Shown: positions 1 to 5,365 of the stretch, one piece after another
Layout: each line of letters opens with the position of its first letter
How positions within the stretch are numbered: the stretch's first letter is position 1
Assembly: GCA_009778055.1 (NCBI GenBank)
Contig: WRKN01000078.1
Span: forward strand, 1 to 10,617
Direction: 5' to 3'
Length of the DNA stretch: 10,617 nucleotides
From: Synergistaceae bacterium
GTDB taxonomy: Bacteria; Synergistota; Synergistia; Synergistales; Aminobacteriaceae
Made by a program: the position numbers and the translations under genes
Notes under the pieces: model-generated
The model's database searches: none
The model's input: only the letters and a program-made list of their open reading frames with translations
What the model was told of the DNA's origin: nothing

Positions 1-19
1 GGGACAGCCGGCGGAATAA

Positions 20-37
20 GTAATAAAAGTAATAAAA
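20..37. repeat. Tandem 9-bp AT-rich repeat
   Basis: GTAATAAAA occurs at 20-28 and again immediately at 29-37. On the minus strand this AT-rich stretch follows the terminator hairpin at 41-80 and extends its U-rich tail. No function beyond that is evident. Confidence 0.6.
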
Positions 38-40
38 AAT

Positions 41-80
41 AAAAAGACAGCCGGGCAAAACCAAGCCCGGCTGTCTTTTT
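41..80. terminator. Bidirectional intrinsic terminator
   Basis: A perfect 16-bp inverted repeat has arms at 41-56 and 65-80 around an 8-nt loop. The core GACAGCCGGGC pairs with GCCCGGCTGTC and is flanked by A5 on the left and T6 on the right, so it can terminate in both directions. On the minus strand it closes the antitoxin transcript and has a long T-rich tail. On the plus strand it could close a gene left of the window. A similar half-arm, GACAGCCGGC, lies at 3-12. Confidence 0.9.
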
Positions 81-90
81 TCTTGGTGGT

Positions 91-105
91 ATTATTATTA
101 TTATT
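91..105. repeat. (ATT)5 trinucleotide microsatellite
   Basis: Five ATT units occur in a row between the terminator and the toxin remnant. They overlap the TAA that would end the remnant's frame. The run is short and is probably a replication-slippage product in decaying sequence. Confidence 0.7.
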
Positions 106-146
106 TGCCTGTAAGTCCAGATTTGCGGAATTTGTGTAGTGAACAT
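101..146 (-). pseudogene. Possible 5' remnant of a RelE/YafQ-type toxin gene
   Basis: Six bases after the antitoxin stop, an ATG (146-144) begins MFTTQ. Skipping the single base at 131 moves into a frame reading FRKSGLTGK and then TAA at 103-101. Joined, the peptide resembles the N-terminus common in YafQ/RelE toxins (a TTQF-[KR]-K-D-L-K pattern, from memory). The position directly behind the antitoxin is also where such a toxin starts. If real, the gene carries a one-base insertion and has lost all but about 14 codons, so it would be inactive. The stretch is very short, so chance similarity is a real alternative. Confidence 0.35.
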
Positions 147-152
147 TCCAAA

Positions 153-341
153 TCACGCTCTATACTTCCTTCGCATGTTTTCCCTGACCAGCTTTGATGA
201 CACGGTTCGACCTGTGTTCAAGTCAGCAAGCCCTTTTTCCATTTCAACATCGAATTGCTCCCGCGACAGCATAGAATAATCCAGCGGCTTCCTCTCAAGT
301 TCAGTTTCGACACTTGTATATATACTTGATGATTTGGACAT
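153..341 (-). CDS. RelB/DinJ-family antitoxin-like protein, internally shortened
   Basis: This 62-residue protein starts MSKSSSIYTSVE, as RelB/DinJ antitoxins do (the first strand of a ribbon-helix-helix fold). From residue 18 it passes straight into the C-terminal toxin-binding part: KPLDYSMLSREQFD, then EMEKGLADLNTGRTVSS and a basic end, RRKYRA. Family members are usually about 85-100 residues, and the missing part is the middle that forms the two helices of the dimeric DNA-binding fold. An in-frame internal deletion near residues 15-18 is the simplest reading. The gene has its own good ribosome binding site and promoter and lies in AT-richer sequence than its neighbours, which suggests acquisition. 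No intact toxin follows. It may still bind a related toxin elsewhere, but repressor function is doubtful. The family call rests on recalled patterns, not an alignment. Confidence 0.7.
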   Translation of the reverse strand: MSKSSSIYTSVETELERKPLDYSMLSREQFDVEMEKGLADLNTGRTVSSKLVRENMRRKYRA

Positions 342-351
342 TTGATAACAA

Positions 352-358
352 CCCCCTT
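352..358 (-). promoter_or_regulatory. Ribosome binding site of the antitoxin gene
   Basis: AAGGGGG on the minus strand lies 10 nt before the ATG at 341-339 and supports that start. The same AAGGGG(G) form recurs before phoU, cbiA and slt. Confidence 0.7.
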
Positions 359-365
359 CATTCGC

Positions 366-394
366 ATTATAGTCTGTTGTATCGCTAAAAGATA
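366..394 (-). promoter_or_regulatory. Candidate promoter of the antitoxin gene
   Basis: A perfect -10 box, TATAAT, reads on the minus strand at 371-366. A weak -35-like TATCTT (394-389) lies 17 bp upstream. It stands in the 105-bp gap after phoU and would let the antitoxin be transcribed on its own. No terminator is visible between phoU and this promoter. Confidence 0.55.
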
Positions 395-446
395 TCGTTT
401 TACATGATCGGCAAATTGCTCAAATGCCCGGCGGCCTTTTCTTCGC

Positions 447-1130
447 TCAGTGCTTAACCAGATTTTTCCCCTTGTCCATGAAATATATCCGTTCCGCTAT
501 GTTTGTACAGTGGTCTCCCACTCGCTCGAGGTAGCGGGCGGCCATGAACTGCGCGAAGGTGACGCGCGCCACGCCCGAGTCATTCGATTCATGGGAAGCG
601 GCAAGGCCGATGAGCCTCGAGGATAGTTTGTCGTACATGGCGTCGAGCTGGTCGTCCCTGCGGCAGATTTCCTCCGACGCGCCGCCGTCCGACGTCTTGA
701 ACGCCGCGAGCGTGTCCCGCAGCATAGCTGAGGCCAAGTCGAGCATGTCGGATAAAATCGAGTCCTCCTCCGTGTTGGCGCGTTTCCCCAGGCTTTCAGC
801 CTGCCGTGCTATGTTGACCGCGTGGTCTCCTATCCGTTCCAGGTCGGTGGTGGTTTTCAGCACGGCGAAAATGAAGCGCAGCTCCTCTCTCACGGGCTGG
901 CGCATAGCGATAGACCTGAGGCACTCCAGGTCTATTTCCTCGTCCATTGAATTTATTTCGCGGTCCCCGTCTATCACTTTTCCCATCAGGGTTTCGTCGC
1001 AGTTAATGAACGCCTCGACCGAGTCCCGCAGAGCCGAAATAATCTTTTGCCACATCTCCATCACGCGTTCGACCACACGTTCCTTGTCCGACGCGAACAG
1101 ATACGATTCGACGGATTTATTCCTGTACAA
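447..1130 (-). CDS. phoU: PhoU-family phosphate signalling regulator
   Basis: PhoU proteins are cytoplasmic all-alpha metal-binding proteins that modulate phosphate transport and phosphate signalling. This 227-residue protein has the usual family length and two three-helix repeats. Each repeat carries the metal-site signature: DLERIGDHAVNIA at 96-108 and RYLERVGDHCTNIAE at 199-213. Acidic partner helices lie near 54-67 and 158-169. The start is a TTG at 1130-1128, chosen because AAAGGGGG lies 8 nt upstream and no better start follows. It sits 27 bp behind the Na/Pi-cotransporter gene, whose C-terminus is itself PhoU-like, so PhoU here probably acts on that transporter. No pstSCAB or phoBR genes are visible. 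Family assignment is firm; the exact partner is inferred. Confidence 0.93.
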   Translation of the reverse strand: MYRNKSVESYLFASDKERVVERVMEMWQKIISALRDSVEAFINCDETLMGKVIDGDREINSMDEEIDLECLRSIAMRQPVREELRFIFAVLKTTTDLERIGDHAVNIARQAESLGKRANTEEDSILSDMLDLASAMLRDTLAAFKTSDGGASEEICRRDDQLDAMYDKLSSRLIGLAASHESNDSGVARVTFAQFMAARYLERVGDHCTNIAERIYFMDKGKNLVKH

Positions 1131-1157
1131 CGGTCAATCCCCCTTTGCTGTTTTCAT

Positions 1158-2714
1158 CTATTCTAACCTGACCATATCAAGCGCCGCCCGCGCCAGACGC
1201 CCTTCTACCGTAACGAAGTTCAGAAGGCTCGAATCATCCCCGGATCCTTTCTTCAAAAGCCTGGAGCGCAGCGTTATGAGCGATTTTTCAAATGCTGTCT
1301 CCCCGTCGGCCGCCCTTTGAGCCAGCTTGCCGTCTCCGAGGGAAAACGCGTGAAAAGCGTCGCGCAGCGTTTCCATAAACAATGACGAGAGGGCGTTCCA
1401 CTCGGCGCCGTCCGTTCCGCCGCTCCCGCGCTCTTTGAGCAGGTCGCGGAAAGGCCCCGTGGTGATACGCGATACCTCCCTGAGCGAAAGCATGGCGTAT
1501 GTTACGGTTTTGTACTCCAGCAACGCCAGATGGTCTTCAGCGTCGGGGGGGCGGATGGCGTGAGTGTAGTCCTCGCAGGCCTCGGTCAAATCATTTATTG
1601 CCGCCGGCAAAAGTTTTCTCAGCTCGCCGCCGCCCTTTTCCGGGTAAAGCTGCATCTGCAAAAACGCCTCGATGTAGTTTGTCAGGCGTATCATTTCCTT
1701 AGACAGAAGTTTGACTGCCAGGGGGGGGATTTTCAGCAGTTCGTTGTCAAGATAGGCCGGGGCTCCGAGTCCGGGAGTCCTCTGACGCGAGAGCACGAAC
1801 ACGCCGCCCCGGATCAGGGCGTGAGGCCAGGGATAGAAAACGGCGGCGTTGAAAAGCGTGACAGACGCCTGGGCGGACACGATACGGGCGGGCATGGACA
1901 TTGCGAACATGTCCATAAAGGCGTCCGCCCAGGGCACGAGCGGCGCGAACGCGGCGACGCCGGCCAGCTTGTAGAGAAAGGTCGCGGTTCCCAGCACGCG
2001 GGCGTTGTGACGGCCTCCCGAGGCGGCCAGGAGTATGGTTACGGCGCTTCCAAGATGAACGGCCAGCGTAACGGGGAACACGGCGCTTTGGGGCAAGGCC
2101 CCGCTGGACGCTATGGCCACGGCCAGAGCCATGACCGAGGCGGGACTCTGCAAAACCGCCGTTCCTGCAAGAGCCGCGCAAAATATCGCGAAAGGTTTCG
2201 CGGCGATTTCCGCTATGGCGTTTCGCACGGCCGGGTTGTCGAGCAGCGGGTTGATTCCAAGTTTCAACAGAAACATGCCGACGAGGAGCAGGGAAATGGA
2301 GTGCAGCGCCTTGCCGGCTTTTTCTGTCCAGCCGCGGCCCAGGCGCGCCATAGCGTAGCTCACGGCCAAAAAAAGAGGCGACAGTTTCACTATATCCAGG
2401 CTTATCAGCAAAGTTACGAAGGTTCCCCCTATGCTGGCCCCCATCATCACCACCGCCGAACCGCTCAAGGTCATCATACCCACGTCCGCCAAACCTATCG
2501 CGATGGAGGTCGAGACCGTGCTGCCCTGCGCCGCGGCGGCCAAAATCGCCCCGAATAGCAGAGCGCGCGTTTTTTTCTGTGTAAAACGGCTCATCGCCTC
2601 GCGGGCGCGCGTGTCGAACGTGTAGCGGAAGGAGTCCGTGGCCTGGGCAAGCCCGTAAAGAAAAAGGGTTATGCCGCCCAGCAAATTTATCGCGTGATAA
2701 AAATTTGGAGACAT
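1158..2714 (-). CDS. Na/Pi-cotransporter family protein with C-terminal PhoU-like domain
   Basis: This is a 518-residue inner-membrane protein of the NptA/YjbB (SLC34-like) family, which couples phosphate movement to sodium. Residues 8-305 are strongly hydrophobic and contain the two inverted family repeats. The first reads AQGSTVSTSIAIG...MMTLSG...MGASIGGTFVT (62-101); the second reads LQSPASVMALAVA...AVHLGSAVT (188-226). Residues about 330-518 form a helical, charged PhoU-like domain in the cytoplasm. The substrate-site motif, QSSSA in well-studied members, is altered to QGSTV and QSPAS, and GANIGTT to GASIGGT, so ion or substrate preference may differ. It starts 16 bp after cbiA, with only a weak GGTG site inside a hairpin (2722-2744), so translation is probably coupled to cbiA. 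It is followed 27 bp later by phoU. Family placement is confident; phosphate as substrate is inferred. Confidence 0.88.
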   Translation of the reverse strand: MSPNFYHAINLLGGITLFLYGLAQATDSFRYTFDTRAREAMSRFTQKKTRALLFGAILAAAAQGSTVSTSIAIGLADVGMMTLSGSAVVMMGASIGGTFVTLLISLDIVKLSPLFLAVSYAMARLGRGWTEKAGKALHSISLLLVGMFLLKLGINPLLDNPAVRNAIAEIAAKPFAIFCAALAGTAVLQSPASVMALAVAIASSGALPQSAVFPVTLAVHLGSAVTILLAASGGRHNARVLGTATFLYKLAGVAAFAPLVPWADAFMDMFAMSMPARIVSAQASVTLFNAAVFYPWPHALIRGGVFVLSRQRTPGLGAPAYLDNELLKIPPLAVKLLSKEMIRLTNYIEAFLQMQLYPEKGGGELRKLLPAAINDLTEACEDYTHAIRPPDAEDHLALLEYKTVTYAMLSLREVSRITTGPFRDLLKERGSGGTDGAEWNALSSLFMETLRDAFHAFSLGDGKLAQRAADGETAFEKSLITLRSRLLKKGSGDDSSLLNFVTVEGRLARAALDMVRLE

Positions 2715-2721
2715 TCAATAA

Positions 2722-2744
2722 ACACCGGTATCAAACGCCGGTGT
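2722..2744 (-). other. Hairpin spanning the cbiA stop and the next gene's translation start
   Basis: Perfect 7-bp arms ACACCGG and CCGGTGT enclose a 9-nt loop. In the minus-strand mRNA the loop contains the cbiA stop codon TGA (2733-2731). The 3' arm holds GGTG, the only ribosome-binding-like site before the cotransporter ATG, 8 nt away. No T-run follows, so it is a poor terminator. A role in translational coupling is inferred. Confidence 0.55.
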
Positions 2745-4095
2745 CCTTATATTCCAAACATGCCCGGGCGAACTTCACCGCCATCATGGGGTCGCCGCAG
2801 AGATGGACGTACGGGAAGCCGGCGTGAAGCGTTCTCGAGGCGTGAACGCCTTCCCAGCCCTCATTTGGCATGTTTCCCGACGGTTTGGATATAAAGAAGC
2901 CGTCGCCGTTGTCCGTGGAGTCGGAGTAGTGGAACTCGTGGGCGCGTATGGTGTGTCCCGCGTCCGCCAGAAGGCTCGGACGCCGCGCCGTCATCTCGAC
3001 GTAGCCGAAACGCGGGAGGCGGTGCGTTATGTAGGACTCGCTTTCAAGGACCCCGCTCATCCTGAAGATACCGTCTTCGGTCTGGATGGAAGCGCACAGC
3101 GCCATGAAGCCGCCGCACTCGGCTATGGTGGGAAGCCCGCCGCCGACGCGGTTTCGTATGTCGCCGAGCATGGAAATGTTTGATGAAAGCCGGGGCGCGT
3201 GAAGCTCCGGACATCCTCCGCCAAGGTACAGGCCCTGTATGCCGCCGGGTAAAACGCGGTCATAAAGGGGGCTGAAGAAGACCAGCTCCGCCCCGGTTTC
3301 TTTCAAGAGGTCAAGGGCGTCGTTGTAATAAAAGCAAAACGCCTCGTCTTTCGCCACGGCGAGGCGAAAAGTTTCAGCAGGCTCGAAATCCGGCCCGTCA
3401 AAGGGCGACGGTTCTTCAGGCAATCGCGGCGCGTGAGACGCCAGTTCAAGGATACGGCTGAGGTCGAGGCTGCGCTCCGCCTGCGCGGCGAGATGCCCGG
3501 CCACGGCGACCGGGTTCCGGTTATCCAGCGGGCAGTCCTCCATGCGCGGCATGTAACCCAGGACTTCTATCCCCGTTTCCTCCTCCAGCGCCGGCTTGAG
3601 GTACGAGTATAGCTTTTCGCCGGCTTCGTTCAGTATGGCTCCGACTATGCCGGAGTTCTCCCTGAAGCTGATAAAGCCCTTTATTGTGGCCGCGAGCGAC
3701 ATGGAAGCGCCGCGCGCGTTCAAAATCAAAATCACGGGCGTCCGAGTCATCGCCGCCACCTCATAAGAGCCGGCGGTCACGGTTGCGCCAACTCCGTCGT
3801 AAAAACCCATAACCCCCTCTATGACGGAGCAGTCCGCCCCTCTCGAATTTTTGAGGAAAAGCCCGCGCAGTACGTTCCCGGGAAGCAGGAAAGAGTCGAG
3901 GTTGCAGGAGGCGCGTCCCGTAACGCGGGAGTGAAACATGGGATCGACGTAGTCCGGGCCGCACTTGAAAGCCTGAACCTTTAATCCGCGCTGAACCAGC
4001 GCCCTTAAAACGGCGCACGTCACAGTCGTCTTCCCGCAGCCGCTGCCTGTCCCGGCCAGCATGACTCGCGGCTGTCCGGTTTGCTCATACATCAT
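2731..4095 (-). CDS. cbiA: Cobyrinate a,c-diamide synthase (CbiA/CobB)
   Basis: The enzyme uses glutamine and ATP to amidate the a and c side chains of cobyrinate (or its hydrogenobyrinate analogue) in cobalamin synthesis; it is cytoplasmic. The 454 residues match the family length. The N-terminal dethiobiotin-synthetase-like domain has the P-loop GTGSGCGKTT (15-24), KCGPDYVDPMFH (44-55) and VIEGVMGFYDG (91-101). The C-terminal class I glutamine amidotransferase domain has LGGGCPELHAPRL (291-303), the nucleophile Cys327 in AECGGFM, HEFHYS (386-391) and a late FPYVHL with His431. The ATG at 4095 has AAAGGGG 7 nt upstream; another ATG follows directly. No other cobalamin gene and no cobalamin-riboswitch-like leader is visible. 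A relative amidating another tetrapyrrole, as CfbB does, cannot be excluded but is less likely. It heads the cbiA-cotransporter-phoU unit. Confidence 0.93.
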   Translation of the reverse strand: MMYEQTGQPRVMLAGTGSGCGKTTVTCAVLRALVQRGLKVQAFKCGPDYVDPMFHSRVTGRASCNLDSFLLPGNVLRGLFLKNSRGADCSVIEGVMGFYDGVGATVTAGSYEVAAMTRTPVILILNARGASMSLAATIKGFISFRENSGIVGAILNEAGEKLYSYLKPALEEETGIEVLGYMPRMEDCPLDNRNPVAVAGHLAAQAERSLDLSRILELASHAPRLPEEPSPFDGPDFEPAETFRLAVAKDEAFCFYYNDALDLLKETGAELVFFSPLYDRVLPGGIQGLYLGGGCPELHAPRLSSNISMLGDIRNRVGGGLPTIAECGGFMALCASIQTEDGIFRMSGVLESESYITHRLPRFGYVEMTARRPSLLADAGHTIRAHEFHYSDSTDNGDGFFISKPSGNMPNEGWEGVHASRTLHAGFPYVHLCGDPMMAVKFARACLEYKDTGV

Positions 4096-4130
4096 CGTAA
4101 GTCCCCTTTATCATGAACTGATGTTTCATT

Positions 4131-4149
4131 TAACGTATTCGATACGTTA
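4131..4149. promoter_or_regulatory. 19-bp palindromic operator candidate in the divergent promoter region
   Basis: Perfect 8-bp arms TAACGTAT and ATACGTTA flank a 3-bp spacer (TCG). The size and shape fit a dimeric repressor site of the TetR, MarR or GntR kind. It lies between cbiA and yvcK. It fills the spacer of a possible plus-strand promoter (weak -35 TTCATT at 4125-4130, -10 TATAGT at 4148-4153) and overlaps the expected transcription start of the minus-strand promoter. The cognate regulator is unknown. Confidence 0.5.
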
Positions 4150-4150
4150 T

Positions 4151-4162
4151 AGTATATATACT
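4151..4162. promoter_or_regulatory. 12-bp palindrome with overlapping -10 elements
   Basis: AGTATATATACT is a perfect palindrome one base from the 19-bp palindrome. It contains TATACT on both strands, so it can supply a -10 box in either direction. Confidence 0.5.
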
Positions 4163-4182
4163 GCTTTAATAATTGGGGGCAA
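4153..4182 (-). promoter_or_regulatory. Candidate promoter of the cbiA operon
   Basis: On the minus strand TTGCCC (4182-4177) lies 18 bp before TATATA (4158-4153); a second TATATA gives 16 bp spacing. The -35 overlaps the G5 ribosome binding site of the leader ORF on the other strand. The boxes are only approximate, so the assignment is tentative. Confidence 0.35.
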
Positions 4183-4186
4183 AAAC

Positions 4187-4264
4187 GTGAAAAAATTTAT
4201 CTTGAGTTCTTTAGGAATTCAAGTGTGGGGTGTTTCGGGAGGCGTGACATGGACTGGACGATAG
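4187..4264 (+). CDS. Possible 25-residue leader peptide overlapping the yvcK start
   Basis: A GTG at 4187, 7 nt after GGGGG (4175-4179), opens a frame that starts MKKFILSSLGIQVWGVSGGV and ends with TAG at 4262-4264. It overlaps the first 16 nt of yvcK in another frame, so ribosomes finishing it would be next to the yvcK start. The peptide has a basic start, a hydrophobic stretch and two Trp codons, but no run of one amino acid that would suggest classical attenuation. I recognise no family. It could be a chance ORF; the good ribosome binding site and the overlap are the only arguments for it. Confidence 0.35.
   Translation: MKKFILSSLGIQVWGVSGGVTWTGR
4237..4242 (+). promoter_or_regulatory. 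Ribosome binding site deciding the yvcK start
   Basis: GGGAGG ends 6 nt before the ATG at 4249. An upstream in-frame GTG at 4225 has a weaker AGGA 8 nt before it and would add eight residues. The ATG is preferred. Confidence 0.65.
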
Positions 4265-5361
4265 GTTTCGCCGTGGGAATGTTCACGGCGTTTTTTTTGC
4301 TTGTTGTTTTCGACATCCGGCTGATACGGTCGTCCCGTAAAGCGAAAGACCCTTTTAAGAACGCCATAGCCCACCGCCTTTCCGTCGGCCCCTCTATCGT
4401 CGCGGTGGGGGGGGGGACCGGCCTGTCCGCCCTGCTTCGGGGGCTGAAGGGTTTCACGCGCAACATTACGGCGGTGGTTGCCGTGACCGACGAAGGAGGG
4501 AGTTCGGGGCGGCTTCGGGCGGAGTGGGGCGTCCTGCCGCCGGGGGATGTGCGCAACTGCATGGTTGCCCTGGCGGAGGACGACAACGCCTTGAAACGCC
4601 TGCTGGACTTTCGTTTCGACAGGGGGGAACTTTCCGGGCACAATCTGGGAAATTTGCTGCTTCTGGCCGTTTCGGAGCTTTGCGGCGATTTCCGCCTGGC
4701 TGTGGAACAGATGAACCGCCTGCTGGCCATACGAGGCAAGGTTTTGCCGGTTACGACGGAGGCCGTGACCCTGGTTGGGCTTGCCAAAGACGGACGGAAG
4801 ATACGCGGCGAGCTGGATATATCGCGCAACGGGCACGATCTGGAGAGCATATGGCTGGAGCCCAAAGGGGCCAAGCCGCTTGCCGAGGTACTGCGCGCCG
4901 TGGAAGAAGCCGACCTGATCGTACTGGGGCCGGGAAGCCTCTTTACCAGCGTCATTCCCAACCTGCTCCTCCCGGAGTTCGCTGAAAAACTCCGCGAAAC
5001 GCGTGTCCCAAAGGTATACATATGCAACCTGATGACCCAGCCGGAGGAGACGGAGGGCATGGACATAGCCGCTCATCTTGAGTGGGTTTCCGCGGCTATG
5101 GGCTCGGTTCCGGAGTACGTGGCCGTCAACAGCGAACCTTTCCCGGACAACCTTTTGGCCGCCTACAAACAGGAAGGGGCGGTTCCCCTTTACCTCGACA
5201 GGTATCAGAGGCAAAAAATAAACCGTATGGGCAGCGCTATCCTGGAACTTCCCATGCTCCAGATCAACGATGAAAAACACCTGCGGCACAACTCCTACAA
5301 GCTGGCCGAAATGATTTTACGCCTGTTCCGCGACCTGGAAGGCGGCAAGCTGAACATATAG
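4249..5361 (+). CDS. yvcK: YvcK-family UDP-sugar-binding protein with N-terminal membrane anchor
   Basis: YvcK (gluconeogenesis factor, CofD-like fold) binds UDP-GlcNAc and helps balance carbon flow into the cell wall. The 370-residue protein shows the family motifs in order: GGGTGLSALLRGLKG (54-68), TDEGGSSGRLR (80-90), PPGDVRNCMVAL (97-108), GHNLGNLLLL (130-139), LGPGSLFTSVIPNLL (226-240) and NLMTQPEETEGM (260-271, where PGET is more usual). An extra N-terminal segment of about 50 residues has one clear hydrophobic helix (about 4-23) followed by a basic stretch, RLIRSSRKAK. This predicts a membrane-anchored protein with a cytoplasmic catalytic-like domain; the B. subtilis protein lacks such an anchor. 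The glycine motif is encoded by ten consecutive G bases (4407-4416). whiA follows after 4 bp. The usual upstream partner rapZ is absent here. Confidence 0.93.
   Translation: MDWTIGFAVGMFTAFFLLVVFDIRLIRSSRKAKDPFKNAIAHRLSVGPSIVAVGGGTGLSALLRGLKGFTRNITAVVAVTDEGGSSGRLRAEWGVLPPGDVRNCMVALAEDDNALKRLLDFRFDRGELSGHNLGNLLLLAVSELCGDFRLAVEQMNRLLAIRGKVLPVTTEAVTLVGLAKDGRKIRGELDISRNGHDLESIWLEPKGAKPLAEVLRAVEEADLIVLGPGSLFTSVIPNLLLPEFAEKLRETRVPKVYICNLMTQPEETEGMDIAAHLEWVSAAMGSVPEYVAVNSEPFPDNLLAAYKQEGAVPLYLDRYQRQKINRMGSAILELPMLQINDEKHLRHNSYKLAEMILRLFRDLEGGKLNI
4407..4416 (+). repeat. G10 homopolymer in the yvcK glycine loop
   Basis: Ten G bases encode the end of Val53 and Gly54-Gly55-Gly56 of the nucleotide-sugar-binding loop. 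Runs of this length are prone to slippage, and a one-base change would truncate YvcK. Confidence 0.85.
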
Positions 5362-5365
5362 GCCC

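Noticed and set aside
400..446. Terminator after phoU
   Set aside because: Only a 4-bp GGCA/TGCC pairing is visible, with no T-run; read-through to the antitoxin region seems possible.
544..1320. Plus-strand frame of 258 codons crossing phoU and the end of the cotransporter gene
   Set aside because: It crosses two real genes on the other strand and has no recognisable motif.
1530..2558. Long plus-strand open frame antisense to the Na/Pi-cotransporter gene (342 codons)
   Set aside because: It is low-complexity, rich in Gly, Arg and His, shows no family motifs, and mirrors a well-supported gene; typical of GC-rich coding DNA.
1747..2718. Minus-strand frame of 323 codons overlapping the Na/Pi-cotransporter gene
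   Set aside because: It is an Arg/Gly-rich shadow in a second frame; the other frame has membrane helices and family motifs.
4096..4248. Possible cobalamin riboswitch ahead of cbiA
   Set aside because: The untranslated leader is too short and I see no B12-box-like element; only palindromes and promoter-like boxes are present.
4197..5289. Two long minus-strand frames antisense to yvcK
   Set aside because: The composition is Ser/Arg- or Pro/Gln-rich without domains, while yvcK motifs are complete on the plus strand.
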